Part shown: positions 1 through 6,178 of the stretch, one piece after another
How the letters are laid out: the number at the start of each line of letters is the position of its first letter
Position numbering within the stretch: the stretch's first letter is position 1
NCBI GenBank assembly: GCA_013140405.1
Contig: JABFSV010000158.1
Coordinates: 1-8,461, forward strand
Length of the DNA stretch: 8,461 nucleotides
Direction: 5' to 3'
DNA from: Methyloglobulus sp.
GTDB taxonomy: Bacteria; Pseudomonadota; Gammaproteobacteria; Methylococcales; Methylomonadaceae
Translations under genes and position numbers: made by a program
Notes under the pieces: model-generated
The model's input: only the letters and a program-made list of their open reading frames with translations
Databases searched by the model: none
Told to the model about the DNA's origin: nothing

Positions 1-176
1 AAACCGCCATAAATATCTGCGGCACTGTCCGAGTCGATTTTTAATAAGCTGCCAATGCTGGCATCCATTGCCTGTTGGTCACAGGTGCCGGTTGTCGCCA
101 ATTGTTGAACCAAGACAGCGACTTGTGCTATTCCGGCAAGGGCGATGGTTTGGTTAGAAAAAGTATTTAGTTCCAT
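1..176 (-). CDS. hflD: HflD, high-frequency-lysogenization protein homologue (N-terminal fragment, cut by window edge)
   Basis: The minus strand reads from an ATG at 176-174 off the left edge, giving 58 residues that begin MELNTFSNQTIALAGIAQ. The stretch with IALAGIAQ, then LVQQLA, then a Cys-Asp pair (32-33) and a Gly-Gly pair (57-58) matches the start of gammaproteobacterial HflD (YcfC), where E. coli has TLALAGICQSARLVQQLA in the same register. HflD is a small peripheral membrane protein; in E. coli it binds phage lambda CII and so affects lysogeny, and its cellular role is not settled. No strong Shine-Dalgarno precedes the ATG. In E. coli hflD follows mnmA and precedes purB, but here its 5' neighbour is the divergent copper operon, so the usual mnmA-hflD linkage is absent on this side. 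The family call rests on only about a quarter of the protein. Confidence 0.82.
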   Translation of the reverse strand, partial: MELNTFSNQTIALAGIAQVAVLVQQLATTGTCDQQAMDASIGSLLKIDSDSAADIYGG

Positions 177-252
177 ATTATTAAAAGGTTTTAGTTAGGT
201 GGCAATCGTATCAATAATAAAGCAGTTAGTTCAATGGCAACTTACCTGCGAT

Positions 253-266
253 TTGATTACGATCAA
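253..266 (+). promoter_or_regulatory. Perfect FNR/ANR-type binding site upstream of copZ
   Basis: The sequence is TTGATTACGATCAA, an exact match to the FNR/ANR consensus TTGAT-N4-ATCAA with both half-sites intact. Its centre (259.5) lies about 43 bases before the start expected from the -10 element at 291-296, close to the -41.5 position used when FNR activates as a class II regulator, though one or two bases off the ideal. This suggests that an oxygen-responsive CRP/FNR-family protein raises transcription of copZ-copA-oxidase under low oxygen. The site match is seen; the regulator and the direction of control are inferred. Confidence 0.68.
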
Positions 267-287
267 GTATCCGCAAGTTATTGGTTG

Positions 288-296
288 TGATATAAA
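288..296 (+). promoter_or_regulatory. Extended -10 promoter element for the copZ operon
   Basis: TGA followed by TATAAA (291-296) gives an extended -10 (TGn plus 5 of 6 bases of TATAAT). Transcription would start near 303, leaving a leader of about 26 bases before the copZ ATG. No good -35 hexamer lies at the right distance; the FNR-type palindrome sits roughly where it would be, which fits an activator-dependent promoter. Confidence 0.5.
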
Positions 297-328
297 TACC
301 ATAGATTATAAGTTTAGGGAGACGGAAA

Positions 329-547
329 ATGAGCGAATCAGTATCATTGACAGTAACAGGCATGAAATGTGGCGGTTGTGAAAGCAATGTCAGCAATAAA
401 TTGAAAACCTTGGATGGGGTGCAGTCAGTGACTGCGTCGAGTAAAGACAAAGCAGTCAACGTCGAATTCGATGCGGACAAAACCAGCCTAAAAGCTATTG
501 CACAAGCAATTACTGAAGCTGGATACACGGTGATTGAGGATATTTGA
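329..547 (+). CDS. copZ: CopZ-like copper chaperone (single heavy-metal-associated domain)
   Basis: This 72-aa protein is a single HMA domain with the ferredoxin-like beta-alpha-beta-beta-alpha-beta pattern expected of CopZ/Atx1 proteins. The metal-binding loop is GMKCGGC, with Cys14 and Cys17 as the Cu(I) ligands (MxCxxC), and the C-terminal GYTV is typical of the family. No signal peptide is present, so it acts in the cytoplasm, binding Cu(I) and passing it to the N-terminal domain or membrane entry site of CopA. The start is supported by AGGGAG at 316-321, seven bases before the ATG. copA follows after 26 bases, so the chaperone and its pump are very likely co-transcribed. The metal is inferred as copper from the adjacent P1B-1 ATPase; a lone HMA domain could also bind other soft metals. 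Confidence 0.9.
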   Translation: MSESVSLTVTGMKCGGCESNVSNKLKTLDGVQSVTASSKDKAVNVEFDADKTSLKAIAQAITEAGYTVIEDI

Positions 548-573
548 TTGTTTTACAACATTAAGGTGTAGCC

Positions 574-2823
574 ATGAGTACAGAACCAGCCTCCGAGAGC
601 GCAACAGACGAAATACGATTATCTATCATGGGTATGAGTTGCGCGGGCTGCGTGAGTACGGTTGAAGGTGCATTGGCAGCCGTGCCAGGGGTCGTTTCGG
701 TTAATGTGAACTTTGCCGATCATTCCGCGATGGTCAAAGGTAATGCTGACCCTGAGTTATTGAAACAGGCTGTAGTTAGTGCGGGTTACGATGCAGCTGT
801 CATGGAAGGTTTGGAAAATCCCGAAGAACAAGAAGCCTTGGAACGACAACGTTATCGCAGTTTGATGAAAAAAGCGGCAGTAGCGGGCGCTTTCGGTGCT
901 TTTCTAATGTTGGCGGAACATTTTGCCTGGTTGCCAGAAATAGGTTCAGCAACAGGGCGTTGGGTTTGGCCGGAAATTGCCTTGATTTCCTTGGGCATCT
1001 TGATCTATTCCGGCTTGCATTTTTACCAGGGTGCTGCCAAAGCGCTGAGCTTAGGGCAAGCCAATATGGATACCTTGATTGCTTTGGGTACGGGCGCGGC
1101 ATGGCTGTTTTCCTGTATTGTGATTGATTTCTCAGGTGTTTTGCCATCATTGGCTAAACATGCGTATTTTGAGGCTGCGGTTGTCATTCTGGCTTTCATT
1201 AATCTGGGAACTGGGCTGGAGACAATGGCGAGAGGGCGGACATCCGGTGCCATACGGAAGCTGATCGGTCTACAGCCACGCACCGCCCGTGTCATGAGGG
1301 ATGGTAAGGAACAAGACATTCCCATAGAAGAAGTCGGGTTAGGTGAGACTCTGCGGGTCAGGCCGGGCGAGAAAATCGCCGTTGATGGTGTGTTATTTGA
1401 TGGTCATTCGACGGTCGATGAATCCATGTTGACGGGCGAACCCCTGCCTGTGGAGAAAACCGTCAACAGCGAAGTCGTCGCAGGTACTATCAATCAGACC
1501 GGAACATTCCTGTTCAAAGCCACCCGTATCGGACGGGATACTGCATTGGCGCAGATCATAAAAAGCGTTCGGCAAGCGCAAAGCAGTAAGCCCGAAATTG
1601 CCCGCTTGGTCGATAAGGTCTCCGGCGTGTTTGTGCCAATTGTGGTGTTGATTGCCATTATAACCTTCACGCTTTGGTATTACTTTGGCCCCGTGCCTTC
1701 CCTGGGCTATGCCTTTGTCACCTCAATGACCGTCTTGGTTATCGCCTGTCCGTGTGCGTTGGGTTTGGCTACGCCTATTTCCGTAATGGTTGCAGTGGGC
1801 AGGGCAGCACAGTCTGGGATATTGATCCGTCAAGGCGATGCCTTACAGAAGGCGGGTCAACTGACTTGTGTTGTACTCGACAAGACTGGAACGATTACCG
1901 AAGGCAAGCCCGTCGTCTCCACCATAAAGCACACGGCTAAATTTGATGGCGATGCCGTATTAACCTTGGCAGCTAGTATTGAATCAGGCTCAGAACATCC
2001 CTTAGCCGCGAGCATACTAGCCGCAGCAGAACAAAAGCAGCTTAAGTTGGAGAAAGTGCAGCAATTTGCAGCCATTGCCGGACATGGCGTGGTTGCGACC
2101 ATCAATAAAAAATCGGTGTATTTTGGCAACCGTGCGCTGATGGAACTGAAAGGCGTTAACGCCAAGAAATACGATGGACAACTGGCAGAATTATCAGCAT
2201 TAGGGCAAACGCCCATGTTGCTTGCGGTCGATAATACGATTGCCGGGATTATTGCCGTGTCCGACCCCATCAAAAAAGATTCCGTCAATGCCGTGCAACA
2301 ACTGCAAAAACTGGGTATTCGCGTGATTATGGTCACGGGCGACAATACCATCACCGCCCAGGCCATCGCCAAACAAGTGGGTATTGCCGAAGTCAAAGCG
2401 CAGGTGCTACCTCAAGATAAAGCAAGTATTATCAAAGAATTACAACAACAGGGCGAGATAGTCGGCATGGTCGGCGACGGCATTAACGATGCGCCTGCCT
2501 TGGCTCAAGCCGATGTTGGCATGGCAATTGGCACAGGTACTGATGTGGCGATTGAAAGCGCTGACGTGGTTATCTTGCAAGGCTCATTGTTGAAAGTACC
2601 CGAAGCCATAGCCTTATCTAAAGCCACCGTGAAAAACATCAAACAGAACCTGTTCGGCGCATTTTTTTACAACACCATAAGCATTCCGGTTGCTGCCGGC
2701 GTTTTGTACCCTTTCTTTGGCATCCTGCTCAATCCTATGATTGCCGGAGCAGCAATGGCTATGTCGTCATTAACCGTGGTGACTAATGCGAGTCGATTGC
2801 GGTGGATTAAGTTGGGAAGTTGA
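574..2823 (+). CDS. copA: CopA, Cu(I)-translocating P1B-1-type ATPase
   Basis: This 749-aa inner-membrane pump exports Cu(I) from the cytoplasm at the cost of ATP. Domains in order: one N-terminal HMA domain with GMSCAGC (Cys23, Cys26); four hydrophobic segments at about 101-120, 134-150, 166-186 and 198-216; an actuator domain with TGE at 287-289; a fifth membrane segment; the transmembrane CPC motif (392-394); the phosphorylation motif DKTGT with Asp436; the nucleotide-domain His475-Pro476; GDGIND at 634-639; and two last membrane segments. The Cu(I) signatures are complete: N692-x6-YN-x4-P705 and M728-xx-SS. The C-terminal membrane pair resembles CopA1 exporters more than the FixI/CcoI pumps that serve cbb3 oxidase. 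AAGGTG at 563-568 lies five bases before the ATG. All catalytic residues are present, so it should be active. Confidence 0.96.
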   Translation: MSTEPASESATDEIRLSIMGMSCAGCVSTVEGALAAVPGVVSVNVNFADHSAMVKGNADPELLKQAVVSAGYDAAVMEGLENPEEQEALERQRYRSLMKKAAVAGAFGAFLMLAEHFAWLPEIGSATGRWVWPEIALISLGILIYSGLHFYQGAAKALSLGQANMDTLIALGTGAAWLFSCIVIDFSGVLPSLAKHAYFEAAVVILAFINLGTGLETMARGRTSGAIRKLIGLQPRTARVMRDGKEQDIPIEEVGLGETLRVRPGEKIAVDGVLFDGHSTVDESMLTGEPLPVEKTVNSEVVAGTINQTGTFLFKATRIGRDTALAQIIKSVRQAQSSKPEIARLVDKVSGVFVPIVVLIAIITFTLWYYFGPVPSLGYAFVTSMTVLVIACPCALGLATPISVMVAVGRAAQSGILIRQGDALQKAGQLTCVVLDKTGTITEGKPVVSTIKHTAKFDGDAVLTLAASIESGSEHPLAASILAAAEQKQLKLEKVQQFAAIAGHGVVATINKKSVYFGNRALMELKGVNAKKYDGQLAELSALGQTPMLLAVDNTIAGIIAVSDPIKKDSVNAVQQLQKLGIRVIMVTGDNTITAQAIAKQVGIAEVKAQVLPQDKASIIKELQQQGEIVGMVGDGINDAPALAQADVGMAIGTGTDVAIESADVVILQGSLLKVPEAIALSKATVKNIKQNLFGAFFYNTISIPVAAGVLYPFFGILLNPMIAGAAMAMSSLTVVTNASRLRWIKLGS

Positions 2824-2828
2824 GGAGA
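2823..2828 (+). promoter_or_regulatory. Ribosome binding site that fixes the amine oxidase start
   Basis: AGGAGA begins at the last base of the copA stop codon and lies eight bases before the ATG at 2837. It selects that ATG over the upstream in-frame ATG at 2786 and suggests translational coupling with copA. Confidence 0.8.
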
Positions 2829-2836
2829 ATATAACT

Positions 2837-4438
2837 ATGGCTCGTACTTCATTATTTAGAAAACTCGTTCTCGCCTTGCAAACAGCCAGACGGAAAAACC
2901 TTAAGGCACAAGATTTACCCCTGCCATTACCACACAGTGCAAGCAATTGGACGAGGCGAAAATTCGTCAAAACGACAGCGGCTTTTGGGGCGGCTGGTTT
3001 AGCCAGTGGCTGTCTGTCTTTTCCTGCTGATGTAGAGGCAATACCCGCATTACCTAACATTGCCATCATAGGTGCAGGAATTGCTGGGCTTAATGCAGCT
3101 TACCAACTCAAAAGGGCAGGGCATTCTGCTACCGTCTATGAAGCGCGGTCTCGTATCGGCGGGCGTATGCTTTCTGCAGATATGGGTAATGGCCTGATTG
3201 TTGATTTGGGTGCCGAGCTTATCAATACAGACCATGCCGATATGTTGGCGTTGGCAAAAGAATTTGGTATTGAATTGTTTAATAGGGCGGAGGATTCGGC
3301 AAAATCACCTTTCCCCAAAGAGGCTTATTACTTTAATGGCATCAGCCATAGCGAATCAGATTTGGCTGATGATTTGCGCTTTATCGCAGCACAGATTACG
3401 TTAGATGCAGCGCTGCTTGACCAAGATTGGGATACTTATGCCCCGCAATTTGATGCGCTTTCCGTTGCAGATTATTTGGCTTTACACGCGGATAAGATCA
3501 AAAAGCCTTATGTTTTTGAGTTGTTTAAGGATGTTGTCCATACCGAATACGGGGTTGAGCCATATGAATCTTCAGCGATACAGCTCATCCTTGTCCTTCC
3601 TGTTGTTGATGGGCAAGCCGTTGAATTGTTGAGTTATAGCGATGAAACGTATTCTGTCGTTGGCGGCAGCGCCCAAATCACCAATGCACTAGGGAAAGAA
3701 TTGGCGGGACACATTCAGTTGGGAATGAAATTAACAGGCATCAAAAAACATGCTGCAAAATTTCAGCTAACTTTTGCCAATCAAACAGAAATTGATGCGG
3801 ATATAGTGATTGTCGCCATCCCATTTCCTGTTTTAAGTGGTGTTAAGATTAATGCGCCTTTGCCGAAACTGCTGCGCCGCTTTATCAATGAAGCCAAATT
3901 GGGATCAAACGAAAAAGTCATTGGCAGCTTCACTAAACGGTTTTGGCGGCAAACGAAAGGCTTTACCAATGCAGCATGGAGCGATTTAGGCTTTTCCGAA
4001 GTGTGGGATGCAACCCAGCGGCAATCAAAACGCCATGATGGTGCGCTTAATTTTTTCCTGGGTGGCAATCAGGCGCGGCAATTGGCAAGCGTTAATGATG
4101 TGACTAACCTGGGCAATCGTTTTGTATCCAGGCTTAATCGTTTTATTCCAGGTGCTTCAAAAGCATCTACAGGTCAATTTATTAAAACCGGTTGGACAAA
4201 TAGTTCTTTAACGACAGGCGGTTATGCGAATTATAAGCCTGGGCAGTTAACCCGCTTTGGAGGTTTATTCTGGATCGAGTCCGATATTCCAGATGAACGC
4301 CAACAGGTCAATGCCGGAAATTTGATATTTGCTGGCGAACACCTAAGCGACGCATATTATGGGTTCATGGAAGGTGCAGCACAAACAGGAAGGCTGGCTG
4401 CCAAGTTGGCATTGGAAAAAATAGCGTTTGTAAGTTGA
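2837..4438 (+). CDS. Tat-exported FAD-dependent amine oxidase
   Basis: This 533-aa protein belongs to the flavin-containing amine oxidase family (monoamine / L-amino-acid oxidase type). The FAD-binding Rossmann motif is G79-x-G81-x-x-G84, ending in Glu102 (ribose contact) and the GGRM segment (108-111). The family's C-terminal flavin motif is GEH (500-502) followed by YYGFMEGAAQTG. The N-terminus has about 38 polar and basic residues, then a twin-arginine motif TRRKFVK (39-45), a hydrophobic run and Cys59 in LASGC, so folded export by Tat is likely and lipidation at Cys59 is possible. The ATG at 2837 is chosen because AGGAGA (2823-2828) overlaps the copA stop at good spacing; an in-frame ATG at 2786 lies inside copA without support. 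Substrate and exact reaction cannot be read from the sequence. It ends the copper operon. Confidence 0.85.
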   Translation: MARTSLFRKLVLALQTARRKNLKAQDLPLPLPHSASNWTRRKFVKTTAAFGAAGLASGCLSFPADVEAIPALPNIAIIGAGIAGLNAAYQLKRAGHSATVYEARSRIGGRMLSADMGNGLIVDLGAELINTDHADMLALAKEFGIELFNRAEDSAKSPFPKEAYYFNGISHSESDLADDLRFIAAQITLDAALLDQDWDTYAPQFDALSVADYLALHADKIKKPYVFELFKDVVHTEYGVEPYESSAIQLILVLPVVDGQAVELLSYSDETYSVVGGSAQITNALGKELAGHIQLGMKLTGIKKHAAKFQLTFANQTEIDADIVIVAIPFPVLSGVKINAPLPKLLRRFINEAKLGSNEKVIGSFTKRFWRQTKGFTNAAWSDLGFSEVWDATQRQSKRHDGALNFFLGGNQARQLASVNDVTNLGNRFVSRLNRFIPGASKASTGQFIKTGWTNSSLTTGGYANYKPGQLTRFGGLFWIESDIPDERQQVNAGNLIFAGEHLSDAYYGFMEGAAQTGRLAAKLALEKIAFVS

Positions 4439-4490
4439 GCAAACAGTTTTATGGTTGCCTGTAATTTGGGGGCGTTTTTAAAACGGTTCG
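4439..4490. other. Convergent intergenic gap without a clear terminator
   Basis: The amine oxidase and mptG end facing each other across 52 bases. The only symmetric element is a short palindrome, CGTTTT-T-AAAACG (4473-4485), which has a one-base loop and too little GC to be a convincing intrinsic terminator. Termination is therefore either weak, Rho-dependent, or achieved in a way I cannot see, and some antisense read-through between the operons is possible. Confidence 0.45.
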
Positions 4491-5462
4491 CTAATCGTTA
4501 GATAACAATACCCGTGAAGGACTTTTCTGGTTATTTGCACTTACCACCGCAAAATCCAAATGCACTAAATCCGAAAATTGAGTTTTAGCTTGTTGAACAA
4601 TAGCTTCGGCGTGTTTTGCGCTTTCAACGGCACAAAAACCCGTTGGTCCCCAGGAGGTTTGCCCGACTGCAACAGCGCCTTGCTGTGTTAACCAATCCAT
4701 AGCCTTGGTGACTTCCCTGCTAGCGTATATACCACCTTGGGCTGGTGCAAAATGTTTGCCGACCGCCTGTTGCAATTGCGATATGACGTGGCCGAATTGC
4801 TTAAGGTCACGTTCTGCAAAAGCTGGCAAACCTTGCATCATGATGAGGTAGCACAAGTGTTCTGCTTGATGTCGCGGGAAAGTGGGTAATGCTTCAAATG
4901 CTGCGATTTCCTGCTCGCCGTGCAAACCTTGTCCACGTCGGTCAAAAACCAGGATAAACCGCCAATCTACTGGCACATCCAAGTGGACAAGCACGGGTGG
5001 GGTAATGGTTTTTTCGCCACGACCACCATCCACAACCAAGCCGCCATGCTCAAACACACCGATGCCAATGCCGGAACGTAGCCCCCTGTCCATGACTGAG
5101 GCAATCTCGCGTACGGTTAACCCTAAACCATAATAAGCATTCAATGCTGAACCGATTGCCAAGGCCATTTGCGTTCCAGAACCTAACCCCACATGCTCTG
5201 GGATTGCTGTGTCTATGCTTATGCTAACTTGGTCAGATACATTTAACGCATCACATAATTGAGTTAAACATCGGTCGGCACGTTGTGCGGAAGGCCCAGT
5301 AATGCACCGTTGGTCTGCCTTGGATAAGGTTAAACGTGTGTTGATTTCGTTCAGCGCAATGCCGATGCTGCCGAAATGTCGGCCCAATGCTCCGCTTAGG
5401 TCGATAAAACCCATGTGCAATCGTGCCGGAGCAGTAACAGTTATTTTAGAAGAGGAGGGCAT
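4491..5462 (-). CDS. mptG: Beta-ribofuranosylaminobenzene 5'-phosphate synthase (MptG), GHMP superfamily
   Basis: This 323-aa cytoplasmic enzyme condenses 4-aminobenzoate with PRPP, releasing CO2 and pyrophosphate, to give beta-RFA-phosphate, the first step committed to tetrahydromethanopterin (the C1 carrier of methanogens and many methylotrophs). The family's N-terminal signature is visible as APARLHMGFIDLSGALGR (11-28). The GHMP phosphate-binding loop is PEHVGLGSGTQ (88-98), and the C-terminal glycine-rich motif is GQTSWGPTGF (about 267-276). Length is normal for the family. The ATG at 5462-5460 is preceded directly by an in-frame TTG (5465-5463); neither has a recognisable Shine-Dalgarno, so translation may depend on coupling to the HAD gene, which stops 35 bases upstream of the ATG. 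It is the last gene of a three-gene minus-strand operon. Confidence 0.9.
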   Translation of the reverse strand: MPSSSKITVTAPARLHMGFIDLSGALGRHFGSIGIALNEINTRLTLSKADQRCITGPSAQRADRCLTQLCDALNVSDQVSISIDTAIPEHVGLGSGTQMALAIGSALNAYYGLGLTVREIASVMDRGLRSGIGIGVFEHGGLVVDGGRGEKTITPPVLVHLDVPVDWRFILVFDRRGQGLHGEQEIAAFEALPTFPRHQAEHLCYLIMMQGLPAFAERDLKQFGHVISQLQQAVGKHFAPAQGGIYASREVTKAMDWLTQQGAVAVGQTSWGPTGFCAVESAKHAEAIVQQAKTQFSDLVHLDFAVVSANNQKSPSRVLLSND

Positions 5463-5497
5463 CAAGTGTTGGATTGTAATCGCTGTTTAGGCGGTAA

Positions 5498-6178
5498 TTA
5501 TATCCTGAACGACGATTTGGCGGGTAAGGTTTCAAAAACCTGAGTAAGATCATCTAACACGCAATCGGACAATTCTACCGTCAACGGTTTGACGGGGAGT
5601 GTTGAAGGTATGTACACCGTATACGCACCAGAGGCAGATGCCGCGAGTATACCGGTATGGGAATCTTCAAATACCACACATTGATGAATATCAACCTGCA
5701 TCCGCTCAGCTGCTTTTAGGAAAATATCGGGTTCTGGCTTTACCCGTTCCACGTCATCGCTAGTGACAATTAAAGGAAAACGCAGGGCTATCCCTGCAAT
5801 AGCAAGGCATTCCTGCGCGTAAATTGCTGAGCTATTGGTTGCAAGACAGACAGGAATTCCCTGGTGTTGGGCATAATCGAGCAAAGCGATAACGCCTTTT
5901 TTGACCGTTATACCGTGTCCATACACATGATTACGCCAACATTCCGCACCTAATTGCTTGAAAGTGTGGGTGTTAAAATCATGCCCTAACCAAGCCTGCA
6001 ACTGTGCCTCTACTTGGCGGTAATCAAAGCCGGATAAGGCTTTGCAAGCATCCGGTTCAAGCTGATAACCCATAGCCTTGACCGCTTGTTGCCAAGCCGC
6101 AAAGTAAGTTGGCTCGGTGTCCAACACCAGGCCGTCCATATCAAAGATAAAAGCAGCAAAGTCAGTTAATTGGGACAT
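5498..6178 (-). CDS. HAD-family hydrolase (phosphatase / beta-phosphoglucomutase-like)
   Basis: This 226-aa cytoplasmic protein is a HAD subfamily IA enzyme with a helical cap inserted after the first motif. All four motifs are intact: I is DMDGLVLDTE with nucleophile Asp13 and general acid Asp15; II is LATNSS (112-117); III is Lys147 in VKPEPDIF; IV is FEDSHTG with Glu171-Asp172 for magnesium. Such proteins usually remove phosphate from small sugar or nucleotide phosphates, or isomerise them. The substrate is not readable here. Its ATG lies inside the end of the nucleotidyltransferase gene (13-base overlap), with AAGG at 6189-6186 seven bases upstream, so the two are probably translationally coupled. 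mptG follows 35 bases later. This context makes a role in phosphorylated ribosyl or pterin intermediates of H4MPT synthesis possible, but generic phosphatase housekeeping is equally possible. Confidence 0.85.
   Translation of the reverse strand: MSQLTDFAAFIFDMDGLVLDTEPTYFAAWQQAVKAMGYQLEPDACKALSGFDYRQVEAQLQAWLGHDFNTHTFKQLGAECWRNHVYGHGITVKKGVIALLDYAQHQGIPVCLATNSSAIYAQECLAIAGIALRFPLIVTSDDVERVKPEPDIFLKAAERMQVDIHQCVVFEDSHTGILAASASGAYTVYIPSTLPVKPLTVELSDCVLDDLTQVFETLPAKSSFRI

Larger units (their letters stand above)
177..328. promoter_or_regulatory. Divergent intergenic region between hflD and the copper operon
   Basis: This 152-base AT-rich region separates two start codons pointing away from each other, so it should hold both promoters. 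The copZ-side signals (FNR-type palindrome and extended -10) are listed separately. On the hflD side I see only weak sigma70-like candidates on the minus strand between about 200 and 240 (for example TTGCCA followed by TATTAT with a short spacer), not good enough to place. I did not find a CueR-type promoter, meaning an inverted repeat inside a 19-base spacer between -35 and -10, which would be the usual control of copA. Confidence 0.5.

Noticed and set aside
199..381. Small plus-strand reading frame of 60 codons overlapping the copZ promoter and start
   Set aside because: It spans the FNR-type site, -10 and copZ ribosome site, overlaps copZ in another frame, has no ribosome site of its own and no recognisable domain.
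226..528. Minus-strand 100-codon frame opposite copZ
   Set aside because: It is the mirror of the conserved copZ coding region and runs through the copZ promoter; nothing in it resembles a protein family.
1857..2396. 179-codon minus-strand frame opposite copA
   Set aside because: It lies wholly opposite conserved phosphorylation and nucleotide-binding domains of copA and has no family features; long antisense frames are expected from the codon bias of copA.
574..2823. Reading the copper ATPase as FixI/CcoI (cbb3 oxidase assembly), suggested by the FNR-type site
   Set aside because: The last membrane segments (YN-x4-P followed by [15 protein letters not shown], and MAMSS) look like CopA1 exporters, it is paired with CopZ, and no cco genes are nearby. 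A tree would be needed to exclude it fully.
2786..2836. Upstream in-frame ATG extending the amine oxidase by 17 residues
   Set aside because: It lies inside the end of copA without a good ribosome site, whereas the ATG at 2837 has AGGAGA at proper spacing and gives a sensible leader.
4473..4485. Palindrome CGTTTT-T-AAAACG as a bidirectional terminator
   Set aside because: The stem is short, nearly all A-T, has a one-base loop and is not followed by a proper T-run.
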